Positions 1-7,219 of a DNA stretch of 64,000 nt are shown here, in pieces. The number at the start of each line of letters is the position of its first letter. Positions within the stretch are counted from its first letter, which is position 1. The stretch is from Spirosoma taeanense (GTDB taxonomy: Bacteria > Bacteroidota > Bacteroidia > Cytophagales > Spirosomataceae). Made by a program: the position numbers and the translations under genes. The DNA is taken from assembly GCF_013127955.1 (NCBI RefSeq), contig NZ_CP053435.1:2294001-2358000 (forward strand), given 5' to 3'. A model generated the notes under the pieces. That model saw only the letters and a list, made by a program, of their open reading frames with translations, had not been told where the DNA came from and ran no database searches.

Positions 1-853
1 CCCAGACCGGAGGTTGCTGCTGTTTCTGACCCATTAACCGCCGGTTGGCCTGCAGTAAACTCAGATCGTTACGTAGACTGGTCAGCATACTCAACAGAAG
101 CTTCCCGGCCAGCAGGAACAAAACGAACACGAAAACAAATAAGGCACTGGCCATCCCAACCGACTGCGTTTGTAACGCCTGGGCGAAGATGAACCCGGCG
201 CTCGCCAGGGGCAGGCTAACCTCCGCCAGCAGCCGACGACCCGTTAGCCGGGTGTCTTCTTCGTAAAAGAACGACATAGGGCCAAACAAATTGAACATCC
301 CGGCCAGAAACACTCCAATAGCAATCCACTGGTTCGAAAAAGCAGGTCGTAAGGTTTCGTCGATCAGATAAAAATTACCGATACACATCAGCAGCGACAA
401 ACCCAGACCGGCTAGTGTTCGGACGAGATTGGCGGTGGCGGGTTGCTGGTCATATAACTGATCGATACGGCTCCGGAGCTTAGTAATCTGGTTTTCGAAC
501 TTTTCGATTTGCTCCTCTAACGTATTGATTTCGTCCGTATATAGCTCAATCATAGAGGCAAGCGGAGCCGTTTGCTGACCGAAATACGACTGGATAGCGG
601 CAATCTTTTCATCCGGACCCGCGTCCGACAAACCAAACAGAACCCCTTCGTCCCGCAGCGTCTCCTCGTCGGTCAGCCAGTTGGGTAGGGGCTCTAACGT
701 TACGTCCAGATCGGGTACGTAGACCGGTGGCTGGTTATTGACCGGCTCGGGTAAGGCCGGCGATTCTATCGCGTTTGTGGACTCTACCGAATTCAGTAGA
801 GCAGGGGAGGAGGATGGGCGGAACAACGAAAAAAAACGGTTCAAGAGCGTCAT
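1..853 (-). CDS. Membrane protein with coiled coil, C-terminal part cut by window edge
   Basis: An open frame runs from an ATG at 853 to the left edge with no stop, so the C-terminus is missing (284 codons visible). The first ~110 residues are soluble and Pro/Glu-rich. A coiled-coil-like stretch rich in Glu, Gln, Lys and Leu follows (around residues 115-145, e.g. EINTLEEQIEKFENQITKLR). After it come about four hydrophobic segments (roughly residues 155-175, 185-205, 220-240, 245-265). I do not recognise the family. It lies 87 bp downstream of the permease gene on the same strand and could be the last gene of that run. The overlapping 69-codon frame at 735-944 is out of phase with this long frame and is unlikely to be a gene. 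Confidence 0.72.
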   Translation of the reverse strand, partial: MTLLNRFFSLFRPSSSPALLNSVESTNAIESPALPEPVNNQPPVYVPDLDVTLEPLPNWLTDEETLRDEGVLFGLSDAGPDEKIAAIQSYFGQQTAPLASMIELYTDEINTLEEQIEKFENQITKLRSRIDQLYDQQPATANLVRTLAGLGLSLLMCIGNFYLIDETLRPAFSNQWIAIGVFLAGMFNLFGPMSFFYEEDTRLTGRRLLAEVSLPLASAGFIFAQALQTQSVGMASALFVFVFVLFLLAGKLLLSMLTSLRNDLSLLQANRRLMGQKQQQPPVW

Positions 854-940
854 TGCTGAATCCGGCAAGCAGGGCAGCCGGGAAAAAGATCATGATAAAA
901 ACGGTCGTACATACGTAAACAGTCTTGGAATGATGCAGGC

Positions 941-2302
941 TCAATCCACTACCCGCGTCGAAACGGAGCCAATATACGGGGCGACTACCTTCCGGAACAA
1001 AAGCCAGGACACGGCCATCAGACCCGCAAACAGCAGACTCAGCTCGGGATTGAAATAAGCAATGGCGATCAGGCAGACGATTGACAGAACCAGCGCCACC
1101 ATCGGGACAATCGGGTAGAGGGGTGTCTGAAACGGACGGGTCAGATTGGGTTCTTTCCGGCGTAAAGCGAACAGACTGAGCAGGCTGGAAATATACATAA
1201 CCAGAGCACCGATCACTGACAACGTAATGATCTGCCCCGTCGTGCCGGAAAACAGCGCTGCCAGACCAATTAGTCCGCCAACGATCAGCGACCAGTGCGG
1301 GGTCTGGAAACGGGGGTTGACTGTAGCCAGAAAGCGGGGGAGGTAGCCCGCCCGCGCCAGCGCAAACAACTGGCGGGAGTAGCCGAGGGTATTGGCGTGG
1401 AAGGAGGCAATCAGACCAAACAAACCCAGCCCGGCAAAGATCTTAGCCCAGGAATTCTGACGACCGAGTACCATCGCCAGGGTTTCGGGTAGCGGATAAT
1501 CCAACTGGCTTAACTGTCGCCAGTCGCCAACGCCCGCGCACAGGATCATCGTGCCCAGCGCCAGAACTACCAGCGTGCCAATACTCAGCAGATACCCGCG
1601 CGGTATGGTTTTACGTGGGTCGCGCACTTCTTCCGCCACCATCGCTACGCCCTCAATGGCCAGATAAAACCAGATAGCGAACGGCAGGGCGGCAAACACA
1701 CCCCCAATGCCAAACGACTCATTATGCGCCAGAACGTTTTCGGTTTTATAAGCCGGGGCCACCAGCGCCATAAAGACCAGCAGTTCCACCACCGACAGAA
1801 TCGTAATGATCACCGAAAAGTTAGCCGATTCCCGAATACCTAGAGTATTAACGCCAATGAAAACGACGTAGGACGCCACTCCGACGCCCAACACGGGCAG
1901 GGCCGGATTGAGAAAATGTGCGTAAGCGCCCAGCGCAGCCGCAATGGCGGGCGGGGCCATCAGAAAATCAATCAGTGTGGCAAAACCGGCGATAAACCCG
2001 CCCGTTGGCCCAAACGCCCGATAAGCGTAGGCAAAGGGTCCGCCGGCGTCCGGAATGGCCGATGTGAGTTCCGTGTAGCTAAAAATGAAGGTCAGGTAAA
2101 GAACCGTCACCAGGAGCGTAGCGATCAGAAAACCAACCGTACCGGCCACGGCCCAGCCGTAATTCCAGCCGAAGTATTCACCCGAAATAACCATGCCGAC
2201 CGCAATGGCCCACAACTGCAGGGTCGAAACAGCTTTGCGGAGACCGGGCTGAGCAGGTGGCTGTGCGCCATCAGGAGCGGTTCGCTCGTGCGATTCCTCC
2301 AT
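941..2302 (-). CDS. APC-superfamily permease, ethanolamine permease type
   Basis: A 453-residue inner-membrane transporter with about 12 hydrophobic segments. The N-terminal motif GMVISGEYFGWNYG and the following IPDAGGPFAYA are typical of the ethanolamine permease branch of the APC superfamily (amino acid/polyamine/organocation carriers), which take up ethanolamine as a carbon and nitrogen source. The length is normal for the family. No eutB/eutC ethanolamine ammonia-lyase genes are visible nearby, so the substrate is inferred only from the motif; another small amine or amino acid is possible. Only 24 bp separate it from the upstream gene on the same strand, suggesting co-transcription. Confidence 0.82.
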   Translation of the reverse strand: MEESHERTAPDGAQPPAQPGLRKAVSTLQLWAIAVGMVISGEYFGWNYGWAVAGTVGFLIATLLVTVLYLTFIFSYTELTSAIPDAGGPFAYAYRAFGPTGGFIAGFATLIDFLMAPPAIAAALGAYAHFLNPALPVLGVGVASYVVFIGVNTLGIRESANFSVIITILSVVELLVFMALVAPAYKTENVLAHNESFGIGGVFAALPFAIWFYLAIEGVAMVAEEVRDPRKTIPRGYLLSIGTLVVLALGTMILCAGVGDWRQLSQLDYPLPETLAMVLGRQNSWAKIFAGLGLFGLIASFHANTLGYSRQLFALARAGYLPRFLATVNPRFQTPHWSLIVGGLIGLAALFSGTTGQIITLSVIGALVMYISSLLSLFALRRKEPNLTRPFQTPLYPIVPMVALVLSIVCLIAIAYFNPELSLLFAGLMAVSWLLFRKVVAPYIGSVSTRVVD

Positions 2303-2326
2303 CGTATCAAAATCAGGTTGCTATAA

Positions 2327-3046
2327 CTACCGCTGTAAAAATACCCGCTGAAGTGCAGCCCACAACCGTTTCTTTAAATTTTGATCGGCTTCGATGGTCG
2401 GCAGGGAATCAGCCATCAGGAACGTAATCCCTTCAAACCGCACCGGCGAATAGCGATCCATCATAATATCGAGGTTAATGCGCTCAAAGGGGACGCCAAA
2501 CGTAATGAAGTGATTGATGTACTTGCCCTTCAGCAACTCGGCGAAATCCATGTCTTTGGCCCCGTGCAGGTTCAGCAGGTCTACGCCGTTCACATTGAGG
2601 TTAACCGCCTTCAGAATTTTCTCCAGAAACAGCAGGTTACTTGGGTCAAGCTCTTCATCGGCCAGCAAAAGGACTTTATGATTCAGTTGCGGCATACGCG
2701 GCTGTTGTTGAAGAGGAGGAAGGATAGACGGCGTTGTTGGCCGGGGCGCGGGCTGAGGTAAGGGCTCGGGCATGGCCGTTACGACCACGGGTTGCGGTTC
2801 GGCCGGAACCGCCATCGGTATCGTTACCGGCGTATCCACAAGCATTGTCTCGACGGGCTTCGTTTCCAAACCGACTGATAATGCTTCCAGTTCAGAAAGA
2901 AGATCGGGCATGTTGGCGTCGGTTACCCGCGACGGCTCTCCGGACGGTTCAGCGGGTTGTTCTGCCGATACTGTCCAGGACTCACCCGCCAGTCGAAAAA
3001 GCTGGTCAGTCTGGTACAGGGTCTGGTAAAAATTCTTTACGGACAT
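2327..3046 (-). CDS. Conserved hypothetical protein, possible HolD (pol III psi)-like fold
   Basis: A 239-residue soluble protein in three parts: a short N-terminal segment of about 20 residues (NFYQTLYQTDQLFRL), a long Pro/Glu/Val-rich linker (about 20-120) and a compact C-terminal domain (about 122-239). The C-terminal domain starts with KVLLLADEELDPSN and ends with SLPTIEADQNLKKRLWAALQ. The order of elements resembles the clamp-loader psi subunit HolD: hydrophobic strand, acidic turn, helix ending in ILKAV, late 'SLP' turn and basic/Trp C-terminal helix. This is pattern-level only. It sits between sorB (19 bp gap) and the permease (24 bp gap), which says little about its job. It may be an uncharacterised Cytophagales family. 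Confidence 0.6.
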   Translation of the reverse strand: MSVKNFYQTLYQTDQLFRLAGESWTVSAEQPAEPSGEPSRVTDANMPDLLSELEALSVGLETKPVETMLVDTPVTIPMAVPAEPQPVVVTAMPEPLPQPAPRPTTPSILPPLQQQPRMPQLNHKVLLLADEELDPSNLLFLEKILKAVNLNVNGVDLLNLHGAKDMDFAELLKGKYINHFITFGVPFERINLDIMMDRYSPVRFEGITFLMADSLPTIEADQNLKKRLWAALQRVFLQR

Positions 3047-3065
3047 AGTTCGTACAGGTTGGGCC

Positions 3066-3491
3066 TTAACGCCTGGTGTCTGACTGGCGCCATTTTACAG
3101 GCGATAATGGCTGGCGACGGCCATCAAACGGTTGATCGATGGGGCCGTAATGCTTCACCAGATAATCCAGAATGGCCGGTTCCGACTCACCCAGATCCCA
3201 GAGTTTTTGGGTGCGCTGCATCCAGCGGATACGCTCAATCCATTTCTCGCGCGAGAAATGACTTTGCAGAATCAGCTTACTCGAATGGCAGACGGTACAT
3301 TGTCCCTTCACCAGCATCAGATTGGTATCGACCGCCAGCCCGGTTTCCGGATCGGTTTTTACCGAGTCAGTCTGAACCGTTGTCGGGCTGTCTGGTAATG
3401 ACGTAACCCGAAACCAGGGCGACGCTGCTACCGACACGAAAATCGAAAAGACGAAAAAAAACAGGCTAATCTGGGGGGCGGGTTTCTTCAT
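3066..3491 (-). CDS. Periplasmic monohaem cytochrome c, SorB-like subunit
   Basis: A 141-residue protein with an N-terminal hydrophobic signal (about residues 8-24) and one haem c motif CTVCH (C65, C68, H69). Trp/Met residues follow it (RIRWMQR), where a distal haem ligand may lie. The gene begins 7 bp after the sulfite oxidase-type gene, so the two are almost certainly co-transcribed. In sulfite dehydrogenases of the SorAB type the cytochrome subunit accepts electrons from the molybdenum enzyme and passes them to the respiratory chain. That role is inferred from the pairing; on its own it is just a small class I-like cytochrome c. Confidence 0.8.
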   Translation of the reverse strand: MKKPAPQISLFFFVFSIFVSVAASPWFRVTSLPDSPTTVQTDSVKTDPETGLAVDTNLMLVKGQCTVCHSSKLILQSHFSREKWIERIRWMQRTQKLWDLGESEPAILDYLVKHYGPIDQPFDGRRQPLSPVKWRQSDTRR

Positions 3492-3498
3492 TACGTCT

Positions 3499-4758
3499 CT
3501 AGGCTACCTTTACCGCAATCCGGTGGCAGGCGTTGTTAATGTATCCTTCCGGGTTCCACTGGGGCATAACCATCGGCTGCGACACGCCCGCATCATCCGT
3601 GGCCCGCGCCCAGATTTCGTAATAACCTGGCCGAGGTAGTTTCGCTACTGCCGACCAGTGCTGCCAGGCCAGCCGGTTTTTAGGTGGTTTCAGATCGGTG
3701 CGCTGCCAGGTAGCGCCAAAGTCGGTTGAGATGTGCATCTCGCGAACGGAGCGGTCGCCCGCCCAGGCGTGTCCGCGCAGGTTCACCGATACCGGTTCGT
3801 CCGCTGACTGGCTCTTGGGCACCAGCAGGCCCGTTTGCGGAAACGTAATGAGCGATTTGACCGGCATAGATTCGATAATCCGGAACTGATCTTCCGGTGG
3901 GTCAACGCCCGGTTCTACCGGGTTAATGGGGACCCGGTAGCTCTTGCCGGTCATCTTGGCTCCGTCGTGTACTTTGTTTCGGACCGCAATCGTGTGCAGC
4001 CACTTTCCCGATGCCGATGCTGGCCAGCCGCCCGCCACCAGCCGCAGCGGAGCGCCATGTACCAGCGGAATAGCCTGACCGTTCATGGCCCAGGCCAGCA
4101 GGGTTTCATTTTCCAGCGCCTTCCGCATCGGAACACCCCGCGAAATAACGGCCTTCGTGGGGTCCTGACTCAGGTGAAGATCTTTGCCGTAATAACCTAT
4201 GTAGACTGCATCGTCTTTCAGACCTACATCGGCCAGAACATCTTTCAGGCGAACACCCGTCCATTCGGCGCAGCCCACCCCCCCCGTTGTCCACTGGTTG
4301 CCAGCGGTTTGGGGGTAATAGCCCGACCGGCCGTTACCAGCGCACTCAAGCGTTAACTGGTAGGTATAGGGCTTAAAGTTTTTCTTGAGGTCGCTCAGTG
4401 TATAGGTTTTCGACTGCCTGACCGACTCGCCATTGATCGTAAGTGTCCAGGTACTGAGGTCTATTTTCTCGGGCATCAGCCCGTTGTTACGGATAAACAG
4501 TTTGCTGGCGGGCGTAATGGCATCGTCTAGTAGATGCGGGGGCGTTTCAACGTTCCAGGGCTTATCGCTCAGCACAATCAGGTCTTTGTTCTTACCGGCC
4601 ATAGGGTCAACATCAAACGCCAGGGGAAGGTAGTGCTGAGGGAGTTTGTCGGCGAAAACAATCTCGGTGCCGAGCAGGGCCGTGAGCGTCGCCAGAGAGC
4701 TTTTTTTCAGAAAGCCCCGACGATCGAAAAGGTTGTCTGATGGAGTACGTAAAGCCAT
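3499..4758 (-). CDS. Sulfite oxidase-family molybdopterin enzyme (SorA/SoxC type)
   Basis: A 419-residue exported molybdoenzyme. The N-terminus carries a twin-arginine signal (FDRRGFLKKS, residues 11-20) followed by a hydrophobic stretch, so it is probably folded in the cytoplasm with Mo cofactor and exported by Tat. The oxidoreductase molybdopterin domain contains LECAGNGRSG, whose Cys (C139) is the expected Mo ligand. The C-terminal part is the Mo-co dimerisation domain (HAWAGDRSVREMHISTDFGATW). With the adjacent cytochrome c it would oxidise sulfite to sulfate in the periplasm. SoxC-like or other substrate use cannot be excluded, since no further sox genes are visible. Confidence 0.88.
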   Translation of the reverse strand: MALRTPSDNLFDRRGFLKKSSLATLTALLGTEIVFADKLPQHYLPLAFDVDPMAGKNKDLIVLSDKPWNVETPPHLLDDAITPASKLFIRNNGLMPEKIDLSTWTLTINGESVRQSKTYTLSDLKKNFKPYTYQLTLECAGNGRSGYYPQTAGNQWTTGGVGCAEWTGVRLKDVLADVGLKDDAVYIGYYGKDLHLSQDPTKAVISRGVPMRKALENETLLAWAMNGQAIPLVHGAPLRLVAGGWPASASGKWLHTIAVRNKVHDGAKMTGKSYRVPINPVEPGVDPPEDQFRIIESMPVKSLITFPQTGLLVPKSQSADEPVSVNLRGHAWAGDRSVREMHISTDFGATWQRTDLKPPKNRLAWQHWSAVAKLPRPGYYEIWARATDDAGVSQPMVMPQWNPEGYINNACHRIAVKVA

Positions 4759-4783
4759 TCGTTGAGGAGAAGGGTTAATTGAT

Positions 4784-4791
4784 CAAAATTA
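4784..4791 (-). promoter_or_regulatory. Possible -7 element upstream of sorA
   Basis: On the minus strand the sequence reads TAATTTTG, a match to the Bacteroidota -7 consensus TAnnTTTG, 26 bp before the sorA start. I do not see a good -33 TTG at the usual distance, so this is a weak call. Confidence 0.35.
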
Positions 4792-4793
4792 CG

Positions 4794-4832
4794 CAAAAAA
4801 AGCCAGTCCTGCTCGTACCAAGGCGGGACTGA
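4794..4832 (-). terminator. Rho-independent terminator of the DUF2892 gene
   Basis: An 8-bp stem (4805-4812 with 4823-4830, one G-T pair), followed on the minus strand by a run of T at about 4794-4800. It lies 28 bp past the stop codon of the small membrane protein gene. Confidence 0.6.
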
Positions 4833-4859
4833 CTGAATAGAGTAATGATGACGGAGTTG

Positions 4860-5075
4860 TTAGGAGTTCGCCTTTTGCCGGGTCGATAGGCCGAACAGGT
4901 CATAAACCCAGCAATGACAGGTTACACAGCTAATCGTCAGGACCAGGACGATGCTGATCACCAGAAACATCAGCACGTTGGGGACTAGCCCTATCGCGGA
5001 AAGGATGATTAAATCCAGGACCAGCAACGCCCGGATAATCTGATCAACAAATCCAACATTTTTCTTTGTAGGCAT
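4860..5075 (-). CDS. Small DUF2892 (YgaP-like) membrane protein
   Basis: A 71-residue protein with two hydrophobic segments (about 13-32 and 34-52) and the motif SCVTCHCWVYDLFGLST, characteristic of the DUF2892/inner-membrane YgaP-like family. Members usually open with VGxxDxxIR as here (NVGFVDQIIRALL). The Cys-rich turn after the second helix is typical. The family's function is unresolved; some members are fused to rhodanese domains, so a link to sulfur chemistry is conceivable next to the sulfite oxidase genes. That link is inference. Confidence 0.75.
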   Translation of the reverse strand: MPTKKNVGFVDQIIRALLVLDLIILSAIGLVPNVLMFLVISIVLVLTISCVTCHCWVYDLFGLSTRQKANS

Positions 5076-5160
5076 AGGTTAAGAAAATCAGGTACGGTAT
5101 AAATGTATGTAATTACAGTTAAATATGGTAATTACTTAAGTATAATTAGGACTAAAATAA

Positions 5161-5201
5161 TAACGCCTTCGTCAGTGCTTTTCGCATTGACGAAGGCGTT
5201 A
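5161..5201 (-). terminator. Hairpin terminator of purA
   Basis: A perfect 13-bp stem (5162-5174 with 5188-5200) that extends with weaker pairs into the loop, centred 39 bp after the purA stop codon on the minus strand. Confidence 0.7.
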
Positions 5202-5219
5202 AATACAAAAATTGGATTA

Positions 5220-6518
5220 TCAGGCCACTACTGACTGCCGATAAATAATGGCTTCGCGGTCGGGGCTGGTCGAAATAAAGCTGATAGGTAAGCCAAGCGA
5301 CTCTTCCAGAAACTGTACGTAGGTAGCTAATTCGGCCGGCATTTCATCAAACGAATGGATGTTGGCAAGATCTGTCTGCCAGCCTTTAAACGACTTATAA
5401 ACCGGCGTAACCGCCGTGTCACAGAGGTCGTAAGGCATTTGTTCGGTGGTGACTGATTCTCCGTCCTGACCAGGCAGTTCGTAATGCGTGCAGACTTTAA
5501 TCTCGTCGAAGATGTTCAGCACGTCTACCTTCATCATAACCAGCTGCGTTACGCCATTAATCATGATTGCGTATTTCAGCGCGGGCAGATCGAGCCAGCC
5601 GCACCGGCGCGGGCGACCCGTCGTTGCGCCAAACTCGCGGCCTTCCTGCCGGATTCGCTCGCCTGTTTCGTCGGACAGTTCCGTTGGGAAGGGGCCGCTG
5701 CCAACCCGGGTACAGTAGGCTTTGAAGATACCGAACACCTCGCCGATCTGACGAGGGGCTACACCCAGACCGGTGCAGGCTCCGGCGGCCATCGTGCTCG
5801 ATGAAGTCACAAACGGATACGAACCAAAGTCAAGGTCGAGCAGGGAGCCCTGTGCGCCCTCGGCCAGAACTTTTTTGTTGCTGCTCAGGGCGTCGTTCAC
5901 CGCGTATTCACTGTCGTTGAGCTGAAACTGCTTCATAAACTCAACAGCCGCGAAGAACTCCTGTTCGGCCTGGGGTAGTACCGATGCGTAATCGAAGCTG
6001 TTCTGCTCCAGAATGACTTTATGAATGGCAACCAGCTTACCGTATTTAGCTGCGAAGTTTGGCGAGAGGATATCGCCCACGCGCAGTCCCATTCGGGCTA
6101 CCTTGTCCTGATAGGTCGGTCCGATGCCGCGCAGCGTCGAGCCGATTTTGGATTCGCCTTTTGCCTGTTCGTAGGCTGCGTCCAGCAGCCGGTGCGTCGG
6201 CAGAATGATAGACGCTTTCTTGGATATCTGCAGATTCTGCGTCAGGGGAAGGTTGTATTTCGCCAGCCCGTCAATTTCTTTTTTGAACACGATCGGGTCG
6301 AGCACAACGCCGTTGCCAATGATATTGAGAATATCATTCCGAAAAATGCCGGACGGAATCTGGTGCAGGACGTGCTTGAACCCATCAAACTCGAGCGTAT
6401 GCCCGGCGTTGGGACCGCCCTGAAACCGAGCCACCACCTGATACTGCGGAGCCAGTACGTCCACAATTTTTCCTTTTCCTTCGTCGCCCCACTGGAGGCC
6501 TAATAAAACATCTACCAT
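5220..6518 (-). CDS. purA: Adenylosuccinate synthetase
   Basis: A 432-residue cytosolic enzyme, near the normal length of 425-430. It catalyses the GTP-dependent joining of IMP and aspartate to adenylosuccinate, the first committed step to AMP. The GTP-binding loop QWGDEGKGK is at the N-terminus, with NAGHT shortly after, then GPTYQDKVARMGLRVGD and the TTGRPRRCGWLDL segment near residue 300. It forms a same-strand pair with the Fur-family gene (69 bp gap). Its own hairpin terminator lies downstream. Confidence 0.97.
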   Translation of the reverse strand: MVDVLLGLQWGDEGKGKIVDVLAPQYQVVARFQGGPNAGHTLEFDGFKHVLHQIPSGIFRNDILNIIGNGVVLDPIVFKKEIDGLAKYNLPLTQNLQISKKASIILPTHRLLDAAYEQAKGESKIGSTLRGIGPTYQDKVARMGLRVGDILSPNFAAKYGKLVAIHKVILEQNSFDYASVLPQAEQEFFAAVEFMKQFQLNDSEYAVNDALSSNKKVLAEGAQGSLLDLDFGSYPFVTSSSTMAAGACTGLGVAPRQIGEVFGIFKAYCTRVGSGPFPTELSDETGERIRQEGREFGATTGRPRRCGWLDLPALKYAIMINGVTQLVMMKVDVLNIFDEIKVCTHYELPGQDGESVTTEQMPYDLCDTAVTPVYKSFKGWQTDLANIHSFDEMPAELATYVQFLEESLGLPISFISTSPDREAIIYRQSVVA

Positions 6519-6587
6519 TATGATCGAACCGCCCTTGCGGCTGTGATTACATGTACTGGGTTATAACTTGAGTGGCGCGTCGTAAAC

Positions 6588-7097
6588 TTACGGCTCTATG
6601 GGCACCTGAACGCCCTGCTGGTCTTTTTCCGTTACCTGCCGGTTCTCACAGAAGTCGCGGGCGCAGGAGCCGTAGAAAATCAACGAATGGTGCATAACGT
6701 TAAATTTGAGCATGTCGCCCACCATATTCTGGATGTTCTGAACGCGGGGGTCGCAAAATTCCATCACCTTATGGCAGTCGGTGCAGATCAGGTGATCGTG
6801 TTGCCGGTACCCATACGATTTTTCATACTGCGCCAGGTTACGGCCAAACTGGTGCTTCGTTACCAGATCGCAGTCCACCAGCACATCGAGTGTGTTATAA
6901 ACCGTTGCGCGGCTAACGCGGTACTTTTTGTTTTTCATGGAGATATACAGCTCGTCGACGTCGAAATGGTCCTGGCGGTTGTATATCTCTTCGAGGATGG
7001 CGAACCGCTCGGGGGTTTTTCGCAGACCTTTCCGTTCGAGGTAGGCCGTGAAAATCATCCGGGCTGATTCTAAATTTGATTGATTCGGCGCAGGCAT
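6588..7097 (-). CDS. Fur-family transcriptional regulator
   Basis: A 169-residue metal-dependent repressor. The N-terminal winged helix (about residues 15-90) contains [13 protein letters not shown] and [14 protein letters not shown]. The C-terminal dimerisation domain has [15 protein letters not shown] and a second pair in SCARDFC, a structural zinc site of the Fur type. Fur, Zur and PerR cannot be told apart from these motifs. The Met at 7097 puts the helix-turn-helix at the usual distance. Its promoter region overlaps the large hairpin between this gene and rsh. Confidence 0.88.
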   Translation of the reverse strand: MPAPNQSNLESARMIFTAYLERKGLRKTPERFAILEEIYNRQDHFDVDELYISMKNKKYRVSRATVYNTLDVLVDCDLVTKHQFGRNLAQYEKSYGYRQHDHLICTDCHKVMEFCDPRVQNIQNMVGDMLKFNVMHHSLIFYGSCARDFCENRQVTEKDQQGVQVPIEP

Positions 7098-7122
7098 ATC
7101 CGGTTCCGATTGGTTGAAAGTA

Positions 7123-7130
7123 CAAAAGTA
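7123..7130 (-). promoter_or_regulatory. -7 promoter element for fur
   Basis: On the minus strand TACTTTTG matches the Bacteroidota -7 consensus TAnnTTTG, 25 bp before the fur start. The expected -33 position falls inside the palindrome at 7138-7196 and shows no clear TTG. Confidence 0.5.
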
Positions 7131-7137
7131 GGCAAAT

Positions 7138-7196
7138 GATGCATGATAACCGACGCGGAATGATACAGTATCATTCCGCGTCGGTTATCATGCATC
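7138..7196. terminator. Perfect 29-bp-arm inverted repeat between rsh and fur
   Basis: The arms 7138-7166 and 7168-7196 are exact reverse complements around a single central base (7167). It lies 24 bp after the rsh stop codon and just before the fur promoter. There is no T run directly behind the stem. It is probably the rsh terminator, but the length and perfection are unusual and it could also be an operator. Confidence 0.75.
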
Positions 7197-7219
7197 GGCG
7201 ACCCGGTCGCTTGGATTAT

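Noticed and set aside
735..944. A 69-codon minus-strand frame with a signal-like start
   Set aside because: It overlaps, out of phase, a much longer frame (853 to the left edge) that has real protein features.
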